From Chlamydiota bacterium (GTDB taxonomy: Bacteria; Chlamydiota; Chlamydiia; Chlamydiales; Parachlamydiaceae): a stretch of 46,389 bases of DNA. The position numbers were made by a program, and so were the translations under genes. Positions 18,606-26,293 of the stretch are shown piece after piece; positions within the stretch are counted from its first letter, which is position 1; the number at the start of each line of letters is the position of its first letter. The DNA lies in contig JABDFJ010000013.1 in the NCBI GenBank assembly GCA_013286645.1, positions 1 through 46,389 of the forward strand. Reading direction: 5' to 3'. Below the pieces are notes generated by a model. The model worked only from the letters and a program-made list of their open reading frames with translations. It did no database searches and was not told the origin of the DNA.

Positions 18606-18778
18606 GTCAACTAAAGGAAATGGAAAATGGACGAAATGGACTAAATGGACGAAATGGACTAAATGGACGAAATGGACTAAATGGACGAAATGGACGATTT
18701 TTTTGTCCATTTTGTCCATAAAGTCCATTCAGTCCATTCAGTCCATACCGTCCATACCGTCCATTTCCTTTAGTTGAC
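18606..18778. repeat. 173-bp palindrome of 9-nt GTCCAT-type units
   Basis: The left end (18606-18624) and right end (18760-18778) are exact inverted copies of 19 bases. Between them the left arm is a tandem array of ATGGACGAA and ATGGACTAA units, about eight copies. The right arm is the reverse hexamer GTCCAT followed by variable triplets (TTT, AAA, TCA, ACC). The hexamer is conserved while the spacers differ, so the arms pair imperfectly. It fills most of the gap between the divergent regulator (starting 18529) and the HAD gene (18839). It could act as a hairpin, an operator array or a mobile palindromic element. Confidence 0.9.
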
Positions 18779-18838
18779 TTCATTGACAGTAAGGTTATTG
18801 AATGCTAGCATCGTCCAAAATTTTATTTATGGTGGGAT

Positions 18839-19711
18839 ATGCGCCTGCTTTACATTTGTATCATTTTGTCTATCAATGCATTGTTTGCTGGTGATATCAT
18901 TACCACCAATGATTTTGGGCTTATTGAAAAAGAAGCTGAAAAATTAGATGGAAATTCTCTAGTCCTATTTGACGTTGATGGGACTCTAATTGTTCCGTAC
19001 GCTGCGATCTTAAAACCAGAAGGGAAAGATCTTTTTAAACAACTGGTTGCAAGTCATACTGATCGGGATTTGTTTCGCGAGATTCGTATGAAAGCTCGGC
19101 ACGCTCTGGTAGATGATCGAAGCATAGGTTTCATTCAAAATCTTCAGCAAGGTAAAGTCCCTGTCATTGCTTTTACGGCAGCCCCATCAAAAGTCCGTGG
19201 AGCTGAACAACCTGGCGTTTGGCGGGTCGAGGAACTGCTGAAATATGGCTTTGATTTTAGTCCCGCTTTTCCAAATTTGAATTTTTTAGAGCTACCAAAA
19301 GACGTAAATCAGCAGCACGTTCCCTTGTATAAGTCTGGAGTGCTTTACTCCTCGTTTCATTCTAAGGGGGATATTTTAGTTAAATTCATTCAACAGCTTA
19401 GCCTGGAACCAAACATGGTTATTTTTGTTGATGACGAATTCGAGCATGTCCAATCTGTAGTTACATCTTTGGATAAGCAGGGGATTCCATGCATAGGTTT
19501 TTACTATACTGCTGCCAATGAGGCTTCTGGCGATTTAAATTTAGAACGAGCTCGTTTTCAAATAGATTATTTTGTCGAACACGATATTTGGCTAGAAGAT
19601 ATGCAGCTATCCCTTACTACTCTTCCTCCCAATATGCAGGGGAAACTAAGAGGCCTCTTGTGGTGGTTGTGTCCACAGGGCGAATTTCTTGGATATGGAG
19701 TGCTTTCATAA
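18839..19711 (+). CDS. Exported HAD-like phosphatase (DUF2608 type), copy 1
   Basis: This is a 290-residue protein with a short signal peptide (LLYICIILSINALFAGD, about 1-19). HAD motif I is LVLFDVDGTLIV (about 41-52, DxD), motif II is in VPVIAFTAAPSKVRG and motif IV is NMVIFVDDEFEHV. This fits the exported DUF2608 family found in Legionella and chlamydiae. It is a paralogue of the gene at 22114. The last 31 residues (from about 259) are read opposite the 3' end of the Ppx gene, a 95-base convergent overlap. The paralogue has no comparable tail, so the extension may come from a lost stop. The phosphorylated substrate is unknown. Confidence 0.85.
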   Translation: MRLLYICIILSINALFAGDIITTNDFGLIEKEAEKLDGNSLVLFDVDGTLIVPYAAILKPEGKDLFKQLVASHTDRDLFREIRMKARHALVDDRSIGFIQNLQQGKVPVIAFTAAPSKVRGAEQPGVWRVEELLKYGFDFSPAFPNLNFLELPKDVNQQHVPLYKSGVLYSSFHSKGDILVKFIQQLSLEPNMVIFVDDEFEHVQSVVTSLDKQGIPCIGFYYTAANEASGDLNLERARFQIDYFVEHDIWLEDMQLSLTTLPPNMQGKLRGLLWWLCPQGEFLGYGVLS

Positions 19712-20624
19712 TGGCTAATGTTAATATGCAGTTTGAAACGTCTACGTGGGCAAAAGGATTATTAAGCTCTTCATCGGTTTTGTTTAAAGAAGCTTGAATA
19801 AACTTTCGTAAGCCTTTGCGCGTGATAACGTTTCCTTGAGAAGCCAGGGGGCGAATACTATGATAAAAAAGACGTCCGATCCCAATCACAGTCCCGTGAG
19901 CTTGAATTTTCTGCTTAATAATGGGGTAAGCTTTGCGGGCGAAAGCACGGGCGTAGCTATCAGCAGTTTTCAGATCAACCTCATTCATAGGATTAGGTGA
20001 AAGGGTATCTTCGATGTCATTTTCTTGTACGGCTGCGACGATGTAGTTTTTAAAGGCCACAGACCCCATCTGTTCTCCCATATACACCGTTAAGCCTTCA
20101 CTACTATTTGTGGTGGTGATCTGAAGGCTGCCTGTGCCGATATCCCAGACGACAGCTTCTTGCGGATTGGATTCACCCGAAGCCAAAGCACTAAAGAAGG
20201 CGATTTCCCCTTCTTCTCTCTGAGGAATAATACGCACGCGAATCTTCGTTTGTTTTTCGATCTCTGAAATGAACCCTTGGCTATTATTGGCTTTGCGAAA
20301 GGCGGATGTGGCAATGGCTGCAATTTTCTGCACTTGGTATTGATCGGCTATTTCCCTAATTTCTTTAAACGTCTTTAATCCAAGCTCTTTTGTTTCCGCA
20401 TCAAATGTGCCCTCTTCAGATTTGTCTAAAGAGGCTTGGTAGGCTACTGGAAAGGTGGTGTCTAGAACGATCTGCACAATTTGATTTGTATCTATGTCAA
20501 CATCAGCAATGGCCACTTTTGTTCCGCCTGAACCAACATCGATGGCCGCTCTACGTTCTACAGCAGCTTCAACGTTTGTAGCGACAGCAATTACAAAAAA
20601 CACAACTAAATAAATATTCTTCAT
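19617..20624 (-). CDS. Exported Ppx/GppA-type phosphatase
   Basis: This is a 335-residue protein with a Sec-type signal peptide (NIYLVVFFVIAVATNVEA, about 3-20), followed by an ASKHA ATPase-fold of the exopolyphosphatase/pppGpp phosphatase family. It carries the phosphate-1 loop AAIDVGSGGTKVAIADV, the loop ATSAFRKANNSQGF, the acidic REEGEIAFF and the phosphate-2 motif VVWDIGTGSLQIT. Later motifs (VIGIGRLFYH) and a C-terminal helical segment remain, but the protein is shorter than E. coli Ppx (513) and GppA (494). Ppx/GppA proteins normally act in the cytoplasm, and the leader suggests periplasmic or host-side action on polyphosphate, nucleotides or similar substrates. It converges with the HAD gene, overlapping by 95 bases. 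Confidence 0.85.
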   Translation of the reverse strand: MKNIYLVVFFVIAVATNVEAAVERRAAIDVGSGGTKVAIADVDIDTNQIVQIVLDTTFPVAYQASLDKSEEGTFDAETKELGLKTFKEIREIADQYQVQKIAAIATSAFRKANNSQGFISEIEKQTKIRVRIIPQREEGEIAFFSALASGESNPQEAVVWDIGTGSLQITTTNSSEGLTVYMGEQMGSVAFKNYIVAAVQENDIEDTLSPNPMNEVDLKTADSYARAFARKAYPIIKQKIQAHGTVIGIGRLFYHSIRPLASQGNVITRKGLRKFIQASLNKTDEELNNPFAHVDVSNCILTLAIMKALHIQEIRPVDTTTTRGLLVSPAYWEEE

Positions 20625-21049
20625 AAAAACCTTGTAATTATTTAATTAACAAAGTTGTTATAATTACATAATATTTAATTAAAGTAAATTGTAATTGTTT
20701 GTTTTGTGAATGTTTAATAATAGTGCATGTTCACGGGTAGCTAATAAAATCGCGGCGCGATTTCCTTAGCTACTCGTGAAATGGTGGCTTACCCGGTTTT
20801 GTAAGACTCTGCTAAAGGGAACTTTGTTTATTCCCCGGCAGGGGAAAAAGTGATTAGCCCCGGGTGGAGCGTTTAGCGCAACCCGGGGTATTTAAAAAAA
20901 ATACCAGCCCCGGCAGGGGCGTAAGAAAGCTCGTGGTATAGAGATTTTGCCTAAACACTTTCTTACGCCCCTGCCGGGGCTCAATTTAACTCTTTGTGAA
21001 CCCCACGCTTCGCTCGCTACACGCGGGGCTATTCTCTTAAGCCGCTACC

Positions 21050-21212
21050 CAGGATGGGCAAAAATCGTCAGCGCGCGGGCTTTGGCGTCTTTTTTGCCAT
21101 ATTCAGAAAATTATAAATCATTAACCAACACGTGGTTAGATGATTTATAATTTTCTGAATCTGACAAAAAATACGCTCAATTCCCGGCTGCTGCCAATTT
21201 TTGCCCATCCTG
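21050..21212. repeat. 163-bp nested palindrome
   Basis: The outer arms CAGGATGGGCAAAAAT (21050-21065) and its reverse complement (21197-21212) enclose inner perfect 21-base arms at 21101-21121 and 21140-21160. The centre is TAACCA/TGGTTA. Weaker pairing continues between inner and outer arms (GCGT-T-tract and CTGA..AAAAAAT..CGC). The whole block could fold as one long cruciform or RNA hairpin. Confidence 0.85.
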
Positions 21213-21240
21213 TACCGCGGCTGGCTGCATATGCCCTGAA

Positions 21241-21282
21241 CATGTACTAATAATAAGGCGAGAGCCTTATTATTAGTACATG
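21241..21282. terminator. Perfect 19-bp hairpin with GAGA loop, 3' of the 2H protein gene
   Basis: Arms 21241-21259 and 21264-21282 are exact inverted copies around a GAGA tetraloop, ending eight bases before the stop of the minus-strand gene at 21290. The position suits an RNA 3'-end structure for that gene, although no clear U-tract follows. It may instead be a repeat element, as it lies at the edge of the palindrome cluster. Confidence 0.6.
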
Positions 21283-21289
21283 CGGAGAA

Positions 21290-21889
21290 TTAAGCTGCTT
21301 TTTTAAATTCTACGGCTTCTTCAAGCACAACCTCTTGTGTTTTCACTTGAGGTTTTCCAGGGATTTGGGTGCCGATGGTGATATGGAAATCATGGTTTTT
21401 GAGCTTAGATGACAGGCCATAGCTTTCGCGCAGTTTCTCTAATTCTGGCGCAGCGACAGCTAGTAACCAAAGTTTTTTCAGTTTGTTATCTTTATTGAGT
21501 TTCACGGTACGCAATTCCATGACAGTGAAAGTAAATTCCTGGCCAAGCTCTTTAATTTCCCAGATCTCATTCGCAATCAGCTCATTTTCATACATAACGC
21601 TAATGTGTGCGCCGATCCCTTTTTTACTGGTATAATGTCGTGGAGGAACGATTTTGCCCTGTGCATCGATCAAGGGCAGAGCCTCAGCAATAAAATCTTT
21701 AGATACCTCAACATATAAGTACCCGTTATCTTTCTGCTTTAGAATTCCTTTCTGTTCGCATAGAACAACTTTTTCAATGACCTGTGGCTGGCTTTCAACT
21801 TGATAATCTACCGCTGCAAAAGCTGGTGAAATTAGGGAAGTCGTCAGAATGACGCTAACAAAGAGTTTTTGGATAAAACTTTTCAACAT
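21290..21889 (-). CDS. Exported 2H-phosphoesterase-like protein
   Basis: This is a 199-residue protein. The start at 21889 has AGGAG upstream; a longer frame reaches 21970 without such a site. The signal peptide (about 1-25, VSVILTTSLISPAFAA) is clear. Two H-x-[S/T] motifs about 74 residues apart, His95-Ile-Ser (GIGAHISVMYE) and His169-Ile-Thr (NHDFHITIGT), each sit in a beta-strand context. This is the signature of the 2H phosphoesterase superfamily, whose members hydrolyse or ligate cyclic phosphates in RNA or nucleotides. Spacing and strand pattern fit, but overall similarity to a named subfamily is not evident. The leader puts the protein in the periplasm or host-facing space. Confidence 0.75.
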   Translation of the reverse strand: MLKSFIQKLFVSVILTTSLISPAFAAVDYQVESQPQVIEKVVLCEQKGILKQKDNGYLYVEVSKDFIAEALPLIDAQGKIVPPRHYTSKKGIGAHISVMYENELIANEIWEIKELGQEFTFTVMELRTVKLNKDNKLKKLWLLAVAAPELEKLRESYGLSSKLKNHDFHITIGTQIPGKPQVKTQEVVLEEAVEFKKAA

Positions 21890-22113
21890 AACACATCTCC
21901 TGATGGTTGAATAAGGGTTATCCTCAAAAAGCTTAAAGCAATCGTAAATAAGCAGCAAGAGAAATTGCATCTAACTAGATAAAAATTAAATGTTTATGGA
22001 TAAGGAAAAACGATTGGACATGGCCTCCTTATGCTTTTTATCAATTTTCGCGAAATCTAATCTTGTGGTAAACTGTTTGCTTAAAAGGTTTTATTAATAA
22101 ACGTGGATACGTT

Positions 22114-22920
22114 ATGAAAAGGTTTTGCTTCACATGTTTGCTGACACTGTGGATTGTTTCGTGTCATGCAGTGATCACACAAGTTAATGATATGAAAGAC
22201 GTTTTTGAGCACTTTAACAATGCTGATTCCAAGACATTGGCAATTTTCGATGTCGATATGGTTTTGGTGCAACCAAGCGATCCCGCTTTCCAAATGGCCA
22301 ACATGAAGCATTTTGGTGCTATCTCCAAGCGGATCTTAAAAGAAGTGCCGTCAGAGAAACAGATGATGTTTTTAAGCCTGATGACACTAAGTTCTGATCC
22401 TATTTTGATTGACGAGCGGACACCTCAATTTCTGCAGCAGATCATTCAGAGAGGGATTCCTGCGATGGCATTGACAGCCAACTTGACCGGCCAATTTGCA
22501 ACAGTTCCAAAAATGGAACAGTGGCGCGTGGATGGACTACGCCAATTAGGAATCGATTTCTCTAAAACGGCGCCTAGCCAAACGCCGCTTGTTTTCGACA
22601 ATCTGCCTTCTTATCGGGGCAATTATTCCACCTACCTCGATGGTGTGCTCTTTGTGAACGGTACCGTTGTTTCAAAAGGGGATGCTTTCTTGTCCTTTAT
22701 CGAAAAGACAGATTTCTATCCAGACAAGGTGATTTTCATCGATGACCGTGAGGACAACCTGAAGAGCCTAGAAGCAGCAATTCAAAAGCTCGCAAAGCCC
22801 ATTGAATACCATGGATTGCATTACACAGGAGCACTGAAATATCCATCGAAAATAATTTCTGAAGATGAATTTGAATCTCGCTGGCAGAAACTCGCGTCTC
22901 AAGCGAAAGAACTCAATTAA
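22114..22920 (+). CDS. Exported HAD-like phosphatase (DUF2608 type), copy 2
   Basis: This is a 268-residue paralogue of the gene at 18839. The signal peptide is MKRFCFTCLLTLWIVSCHA. HAD motif I is LAIFDVDMVLVQPSDPAF (DxD kept, the usual GT after it replaced by MV). Motif II is GIPAMALTANLTGQ, the lysine is in SKGDAFLSF, and motif IV is KVIFIDDREDNLKSLEAAI. It shares the blocks YHG/YTGALKYPSK with other DUF2608 proteins. It is followed after 13 bases by the GatB/YqeY gene on the same strand, suggesting one transcript. The substrate is unknown; export is inferred from the leader. Confidence 0.85.
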   Translation: MKRFCFTCLLTLWIVSCHAVITQVNDMKDVFEHFNNADSKTLAIFDVDMVLVQPSDPAFQMANMKHFGAISKRILKEVPSEKQMMFLSLMTLSSDPILIDERTPQFLQQIIQRGIPAMALTANLTGQFATVPKMEQWRVDGLRQLGIDFSKTAPSQTPLVFDNLPSYRGNYSTYLDGVLFVNGTVVSKGDAFLSFIEKTDFYPDKVIFIDDREDNLKSLEAAIQKLAKPIEYHGLHYTGALKYPSKIISEDEFESRWQKLASQAKELN

Positions 22921-22933
22921 AAAGGGGAGTGTT

Positions 22934-23371
22934 ATGACAATGATCGAAAAAGTCAACGAAGGCATTAAAGAAGCGATGCGTAGCCGAAATCAGCTCAGGC
23001 TCGATACCTTGCGCATGCTCAAATCGAAAATATTGGCTGTGGATGCTCGAGGCAATCTTCCCGATGATGAAGTTTTAAAGTTATTTAAAACTTACTTCGG
23101 CAATCTCCAAGAGGCTCTAGAGCAGGCTAAAGCCGTTAATCGTCCCGAACTGGTGGAAAAATTAACTAGTGAATTAGAGACTGTGCAGGAGTTTTTGCCT
23201 AAAGCTCCTTCTCCCGAAGAGACAAAGAAAATTGTGATACAAGCCATTGCTGATTCTGGTGCCAAGACAAAAAAAGACTTTGGATTGGTCATGAAACGCA
23301 TCATGCAGCTCAACAGCGCTGTGGATGGCAAATTGGCCAAAGATTTGGTGGGACAATTATTGACTGATTAG
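22934..23371 (+). CDS. yqeY: GatB/YqeY domain protein
   Basis: This is a 145-residue protein. The start at 22934 has AAAGGGGAG just upstream. Helical text reads MIEKVNEGIKEAMRSRNQLR, LRMLKSKILAVDARG, LPDDEVLKLFKTYFGNLQEA and LEKLTSELETVQEFLPK. It ends with AIADSGAKTKKDFGLVMKRI and LAKDLVGQLL, the typical stand-alone GatB/YqeY fold related to the tail of the GatB amidotransferase subunit. Such proteins are proposed to interact with tRNA, but the function is not established. It is cytoplasmic and about the usual family length (about 150). Confidence 0.9.
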   Translation: MTMIEKVNEGIKEAMRSRNQLRLDTLRMLKSKILAVDARGNLPDDEVLKLFKTYFGNLQEALEQAKAVNRPELVEKLTSELETVQEFLPKAPSPEETKKIVIQAIADSGAKTKKDFGLVMKRIMQLNSAVDGKLAKDLVGQLLTD

Positions 23372-23404
23372 TTCCCTTAGAGGCTGCGCTGAACCACAGG
23401 GTTT

Positions 23405-23497
23405 AACACAGAGGCACAGAGAACACAGAGAAATAAAGGCGTCACTCGACTTAACAAACAAAAACGCTCTCTCCGTGTCCTCTGTGCCTCTGTGTTT
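23405..23497. repeat. CACAGAGGCACAGAG-type inverted repeat between convergent genes
   Basis: The left arm AACACAGAGGCACAGAGAAC and the matching right arm ending CCTCTGTGCCTCTGTGTTT form a hairpin of about 28-base arms with a loop of about 40 bases. It sits exactly between the convergent GatB/YqeY and antiporter genes, so it may act as a two-way terminator. The same arms recur inside the 223-bp elements at 29646 and 41421, but this copy lacks their outer terminal repeats. Confidence 0.9.
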
Positions 23498-23503
23498 CAG
23501 AAT

Positions 23504-24712
23504 TCACAATTCACCTTTTTCTGCATAACCATACAGCCAGCGCAATGAGAATGGTGCGGCTAAAGTAGTGATCGTAATCACGAGGATGATGGCGGCATAA
23601 ATATCATCTTTGAAGACACCCGCAGTTAATCCAATATTTGCAAATATTAGGCCCACTTCTCCCCGTGGAACCATCGCAGTGCCGATGATCAACTGCTTGA
23701 GACGCGATTCTCCTTTGAGAAAAAACGCCGAGAAAAGCTTGCCCACAATAGCAACCAGGATCAATGAGCCACTTAACATCCAAATGAACGTTGATGTCCA
23801 ATCAACCTGCTTAAGATTAAGTGACAACCCGATGGACACAAAAAATATAGGTGTAAATAGATGCACAATGGGTTTCATCTGCTCTTCCACCCGATGGGTG
23901 AATTCTTTCGACGACTGTAAAAATTTGGCAAAAGGAAAAGAGAATTGCTTCGATAATGCTAAGCCAGCAGCAAATCCCCCAAGTAGTTCAGGCGCGCCCA
24001 AAGAATGCGCGGCCCACGCAAAAAATAAAATTAAGGCAATGATGGTGGTCGGCAAAAGACCTGGAATATCACTCTTTTCATCCCATTTCTGTATAATGTA
24101 TGAAACGCCTTTGGCCAAGATGGGTGCTAAGAAGAAAAACAGCACGATGAAGAGTAACACCTTTCCCGCATTCAAGACATTCACAGCTCCACTGACAGAA
24201 AACTCGTACAACATAGCAAGCAAAATAATGCCAATAATATCGTCGATGACCGCCGCGCCGATCACGATTTGCGCCTCATGACTATTTTGCTTTTTCAAGT
24301 CTCGCAGCACTCTTAAAGTAATGCCGATACTTGTAGCCGTCAGAGTGCTAGCAATGAACAAACTAGCTAAAAGCGAGAAATTGAAGAAATAGCTACTGAG
24401 GTAAAAGCCCAAAATAAACGGCAGACATACTCCACCAATTGCTACAATCAGTGCTTTCACGCCTGCTGCAGATAGATTGCCAATATCTGTTTCTATGCCA
24501 ACCTCAAACAGCAGTAAGATGATGCCTATCTGGGCTAGCAGCTGAATGGGATTGCTGATCTCAATAAATCCCAGCACGCTTGGACCTATGATGATGCCAG
24601 CCAAGAGCTCACCGATGACTGAAGGGATTTTGAAATAGGCGGCCACTTCGCCAAAGAATCGCGCTGCAAACAAAATCAAAACAAGCTGAATCAAAAAAGT
24701 ATGTGCTTCCAT
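23504..24712 (-). CDS. Cation:proton antiporter (CPA2/KefB-type)
   Basis: This is a 402-residue membrane protein of the CPA2 sodium/proton exchanger family with about 12 TMs and no C-terminal TrkA/RCK domain. Key segments are IPSVIGELLAGIIIGPSVLG, IGIILLLFEVGIETD, STLTATSIGITLRVLRDL, the ion-binding Asp pair VIGAAVIDDIIGIILLAM (about 158-160) and GTAMVPRGEVGLIFANIGL near the C-terminus. It exchanges Na+ or K+ for H+ across the inner membrane. It stands alone on the minus strand, with the short palindrome just past its stop. The start at 24712 (ATGGAAGC) has TGAGGC at about 5-6 bases. Confidence 0.92.
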   Translation of the reverse strand: MEAHTFLIQLVLILFAARFFGEVAAYFKIPSVIGELLAGIIIGPSVLGFIEISNPIQLLAQIGIILLLFEVGIETDIGNLSAAGVKALIVAIGGVCLPFILGFYLSSYFFNFSLLASLFIASTLTATSIGITLRVLRDLKKQNSHEAQIVIGAAVIDDIIGIILLAMLYEFSVSGAVNVLNAGKVLLFIVLFFFLAPILAKGVSYIIQKWDEKSDIPGLLPTTIIALILFFAWAAHSLGAPELLGGFAAGLALSKQFSFPFAKFLQSSKEFTHRVEEQMKPIVHLFTPIFFVSIGLSLNLKQVDWTSTFIWMLSGSLILVAIVGKLFSAFFLKGESRLKQLIIGTAMVPRGEVGLIFANIGLTAGVFKDDIYAAIILVITITTLAAPFSLRWLYGYAEKGEL

Positions 24713-24828
24713 CTAAAGCCTCAAAGAAAAATATTATAATCTATTTTTAGCATGCTTCCATTTTCCTTGCCTCTGTTATTTACAGATCAGCGATAGCAAG
24801 AAAAGGATTTTTTCGTTAAAACAGGCGT

Positions 24829-26217
24829 ATGGCAGAAAACACAACCCTTCCTATTATCGTTTTATTCCGGCAAGACCTGAGATTGAAAGACAATCCAGCA
24901 CTGACTTATGCTTGTCAAACAGGTCGGCCGATCATTCCTCTCTATATTCTAGATGATGAAACTCCAGGTAAATGGAAAATGGGGGGCGCGAGTCGCTGGT
25001 GGCTTCATCATTCGCTTGTATCTCTCGATCAAAGACTCAAAGAAAAAGGGTCACAACTTTTTTTCTACCGTGGAAGCACTTCCGAGATCATTGCACATCT
25101 GATTCAGAAATATCAGGTGGCCGCTATTTTCTGGAATCGTTGCTATGAACCCTATGCCAGACAACTAGAACAAACGCTCATGGAATTGCTTCCATCCTCG
25201 CAAAGTTTTAACGCTTCTTTGCTCTTTGAACCATGGGAAATTTTGAACAAACAAAATGAACCTTTTAAAATTTATACCCCCTTTTGGAATAGATGCATGG
25301 AAGTTGCTTGCATCGACGAGCCCTTGCCTGAACCGCGGCATATTATTACCAAAACGATTAAATCTGAGCCACTTGATTCATGGAAATTACTGCCTACGCA
25401 TCCCGATTGGTCGATAGGCCTAAAAAAGCACTGGCAGGTAGGGGAAAAGGCTGCTACAAAAAAACTTAATCATTTTATCAGTGTATCTCTAAATACCTAT
25501 GAGCGTGATCGAGACATCCCATCATTAGACGCAACCTCTTCTCTATCTCCCCATCTGCACTTTGGTGAAATTAGTCCTAAACAAATCTTCCATGCGACAA
25601 AAGACATCCCACATAGTAGCAAGTTTTTAAGCGAGGTAGGATGGAGAGAATTTTCCTATTATCAACTCTATTATTTTCCGCAACTTCCCGATCAACCATG
25701 GCGTCACGAATTTTCTAAGTTCCCTTGGGAAATGAACTCAACCTTCTTAAAAAAATGGCAACAAGGGAAAACCGGCTATCCGTTGGTAGATGCCGGAATG
25801 AGGCAGCTATGGCAAACAGGTGGCATGCATAACCGTGTGCGCATGATTTGCGCCTCATTTTTAGTTAAAGACCTCTTTATCCCCTGGCAGGAAGGTGCAA
25901 AATGGTTTTGGGACACATTGGTAGATGCCGATCTCGCTAACAACTCTGCTAGCTGGCAATGGGTGGCAGGATGCGGCTTTGATGCGGCCCCTTTTTTTCG
26001 CATTTTCAATCCGTTTCTACAAAGTGAAAAGTTCGATCCCGAGGGTACTTATATCAAGCGTTGGGTTCCAGAGCTAGCTAAGATGCCTAAAGCTCTTCTA
26101 CATAAGCCTTGGAAAATAAGTGCTGAACTTCAATGTGATTATCCTCACCCCATTGTAAGTCATGAAGAGTGCCGAAAACGTGCTCTAGAAGCATTTAAGC
26201 AGATCAAAAGATGGTAG
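24829..26217 (+). CDS. phrB: Deoxyribodipyrimidine photolyase (cryptochrome/photolyase family)
   Basis: This is a 462-residue protein. The N-terminal Rossmann-like DNA photolyase domain (about 8-135) begins IVLFRQDLRLKDNPALTYA and includes PIIPLYILDD and WWLHHSLVSLDQRL. The FAD-binding domain (about 190-455) carries LSPHLHFGEISPKQ, VGWREFSYYQLYYFP, GYPLVDAGMRQLWQTGGMHN, RMICASFLVKDLF and NNSASWQWVAGCGFDAAPFF. The Trp-rich electron-transfer region and the Asn in LANNSASW are kept. It repairs UV pyrimidine dimers using blue light. A light-driven repair enzyme is an odd asset for an obligate intracellular bacterium, but several environmental chlamydiae encode one. A terminator hairpin follows at 26239-26266. 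Confidence 0.94.
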   Translation: MAENTTLPIIVLFRQDLRLKDNPALTYACQTGRPIIPLYILDDETPGKWKMGGASRWWLHHSLVSLDQRLKEKGSQLFFYRGSTSEIIAHLIQKYQVAAIFWNRCYEPYARQLEQTLMELLPSSQSFNASLLFEPWEILNKQNEPFKIYTPFWNRCMEVACIDEPLPEPRHIITKTIKSEPLDSWKLLPTHPDWSIGLKKHWQVGEKAATKKLNHFISVSLNTYERDRDIPSLDATSSLSPHLHFGEISPKQIFHATKDIPHSSKFLSEVGWREFSYYQLYYFPQLPDQPWRHEFSKFPWEMNSTFLKKWQQGKTGYPLVDAGMRQLWQTGGMHNRVRMICASFLVKDLFIPWQEGAKWFWDTLVDADLANNSASWQWVAGCGFDAAPFFRIFNPFLQSEKFDPEGTYIKRWVPELAKMPKALLHKPWKISAELQCDYPHPIVSHEECRKRALEAFKQIKRW

Positions 26218-26238
26218 TAACTTTGTTTGGATAAATAG

Positions 26239-26266
26239 ACCCTTCAATAAAAGGAAAATGAAGGGT
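26239..26266. terminator. Two-way hairpin between photolyase and a convergent gene
   Basis: Arms ACCCTTCA (26239-26246) and TGAAGGGT (26259-26266) form an eight-base stem with a 12-base AT-rich loop. It lies between the photolyase stop (26217) and the stop of the minus-strand gene at 26294. A long T-tract is not present on either side, so the efficiency is uncertain. Confidence 0.6.
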
Positions 26267-26293
26267 TTGCTCTAAGACCTATTTAACCCCCAG

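Larger units (their letters stand above)
20625..21289. repeat. Gene-free cluster of six palindromic repeats
   Basis: After about 80 AT-rich bases upstream of the ppx-type gene, the region is packed with inverted repeats. 20730-20780: nested arms TTCACGGGTAGCTAA / TTAGCTACTCGTGAA. 20831-20846: TTCCCC/GGGGAA. 20858-20888: CCCCGGGT/ACCCGGGG. 20906-20929 with 20958-20981: perfect 24-base arms built on AGCCCCGGCAGGGGCG. 21050-21212: long imperfect palindrome. 21241-21282: perfect 19-base stem. The GC-rich units resemble REP-like families seen in PVC-phylum genomes. No coding sequence is supported here. Confidence 0.85.

Noticed and set aside
18606-18778. Possible CRISPR array because of regular short repeats
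   Set aside because: Units are only 9 nt with 3-nt spacers and the two arms are inverted; no cas genes are near.
20947-21150. Open frame of 67 codons inside the palindrome cluster
   Set aside because: It runs through GC-rich hairpins and half of the nested palindrome, has no ribosome site and no protein-like features.
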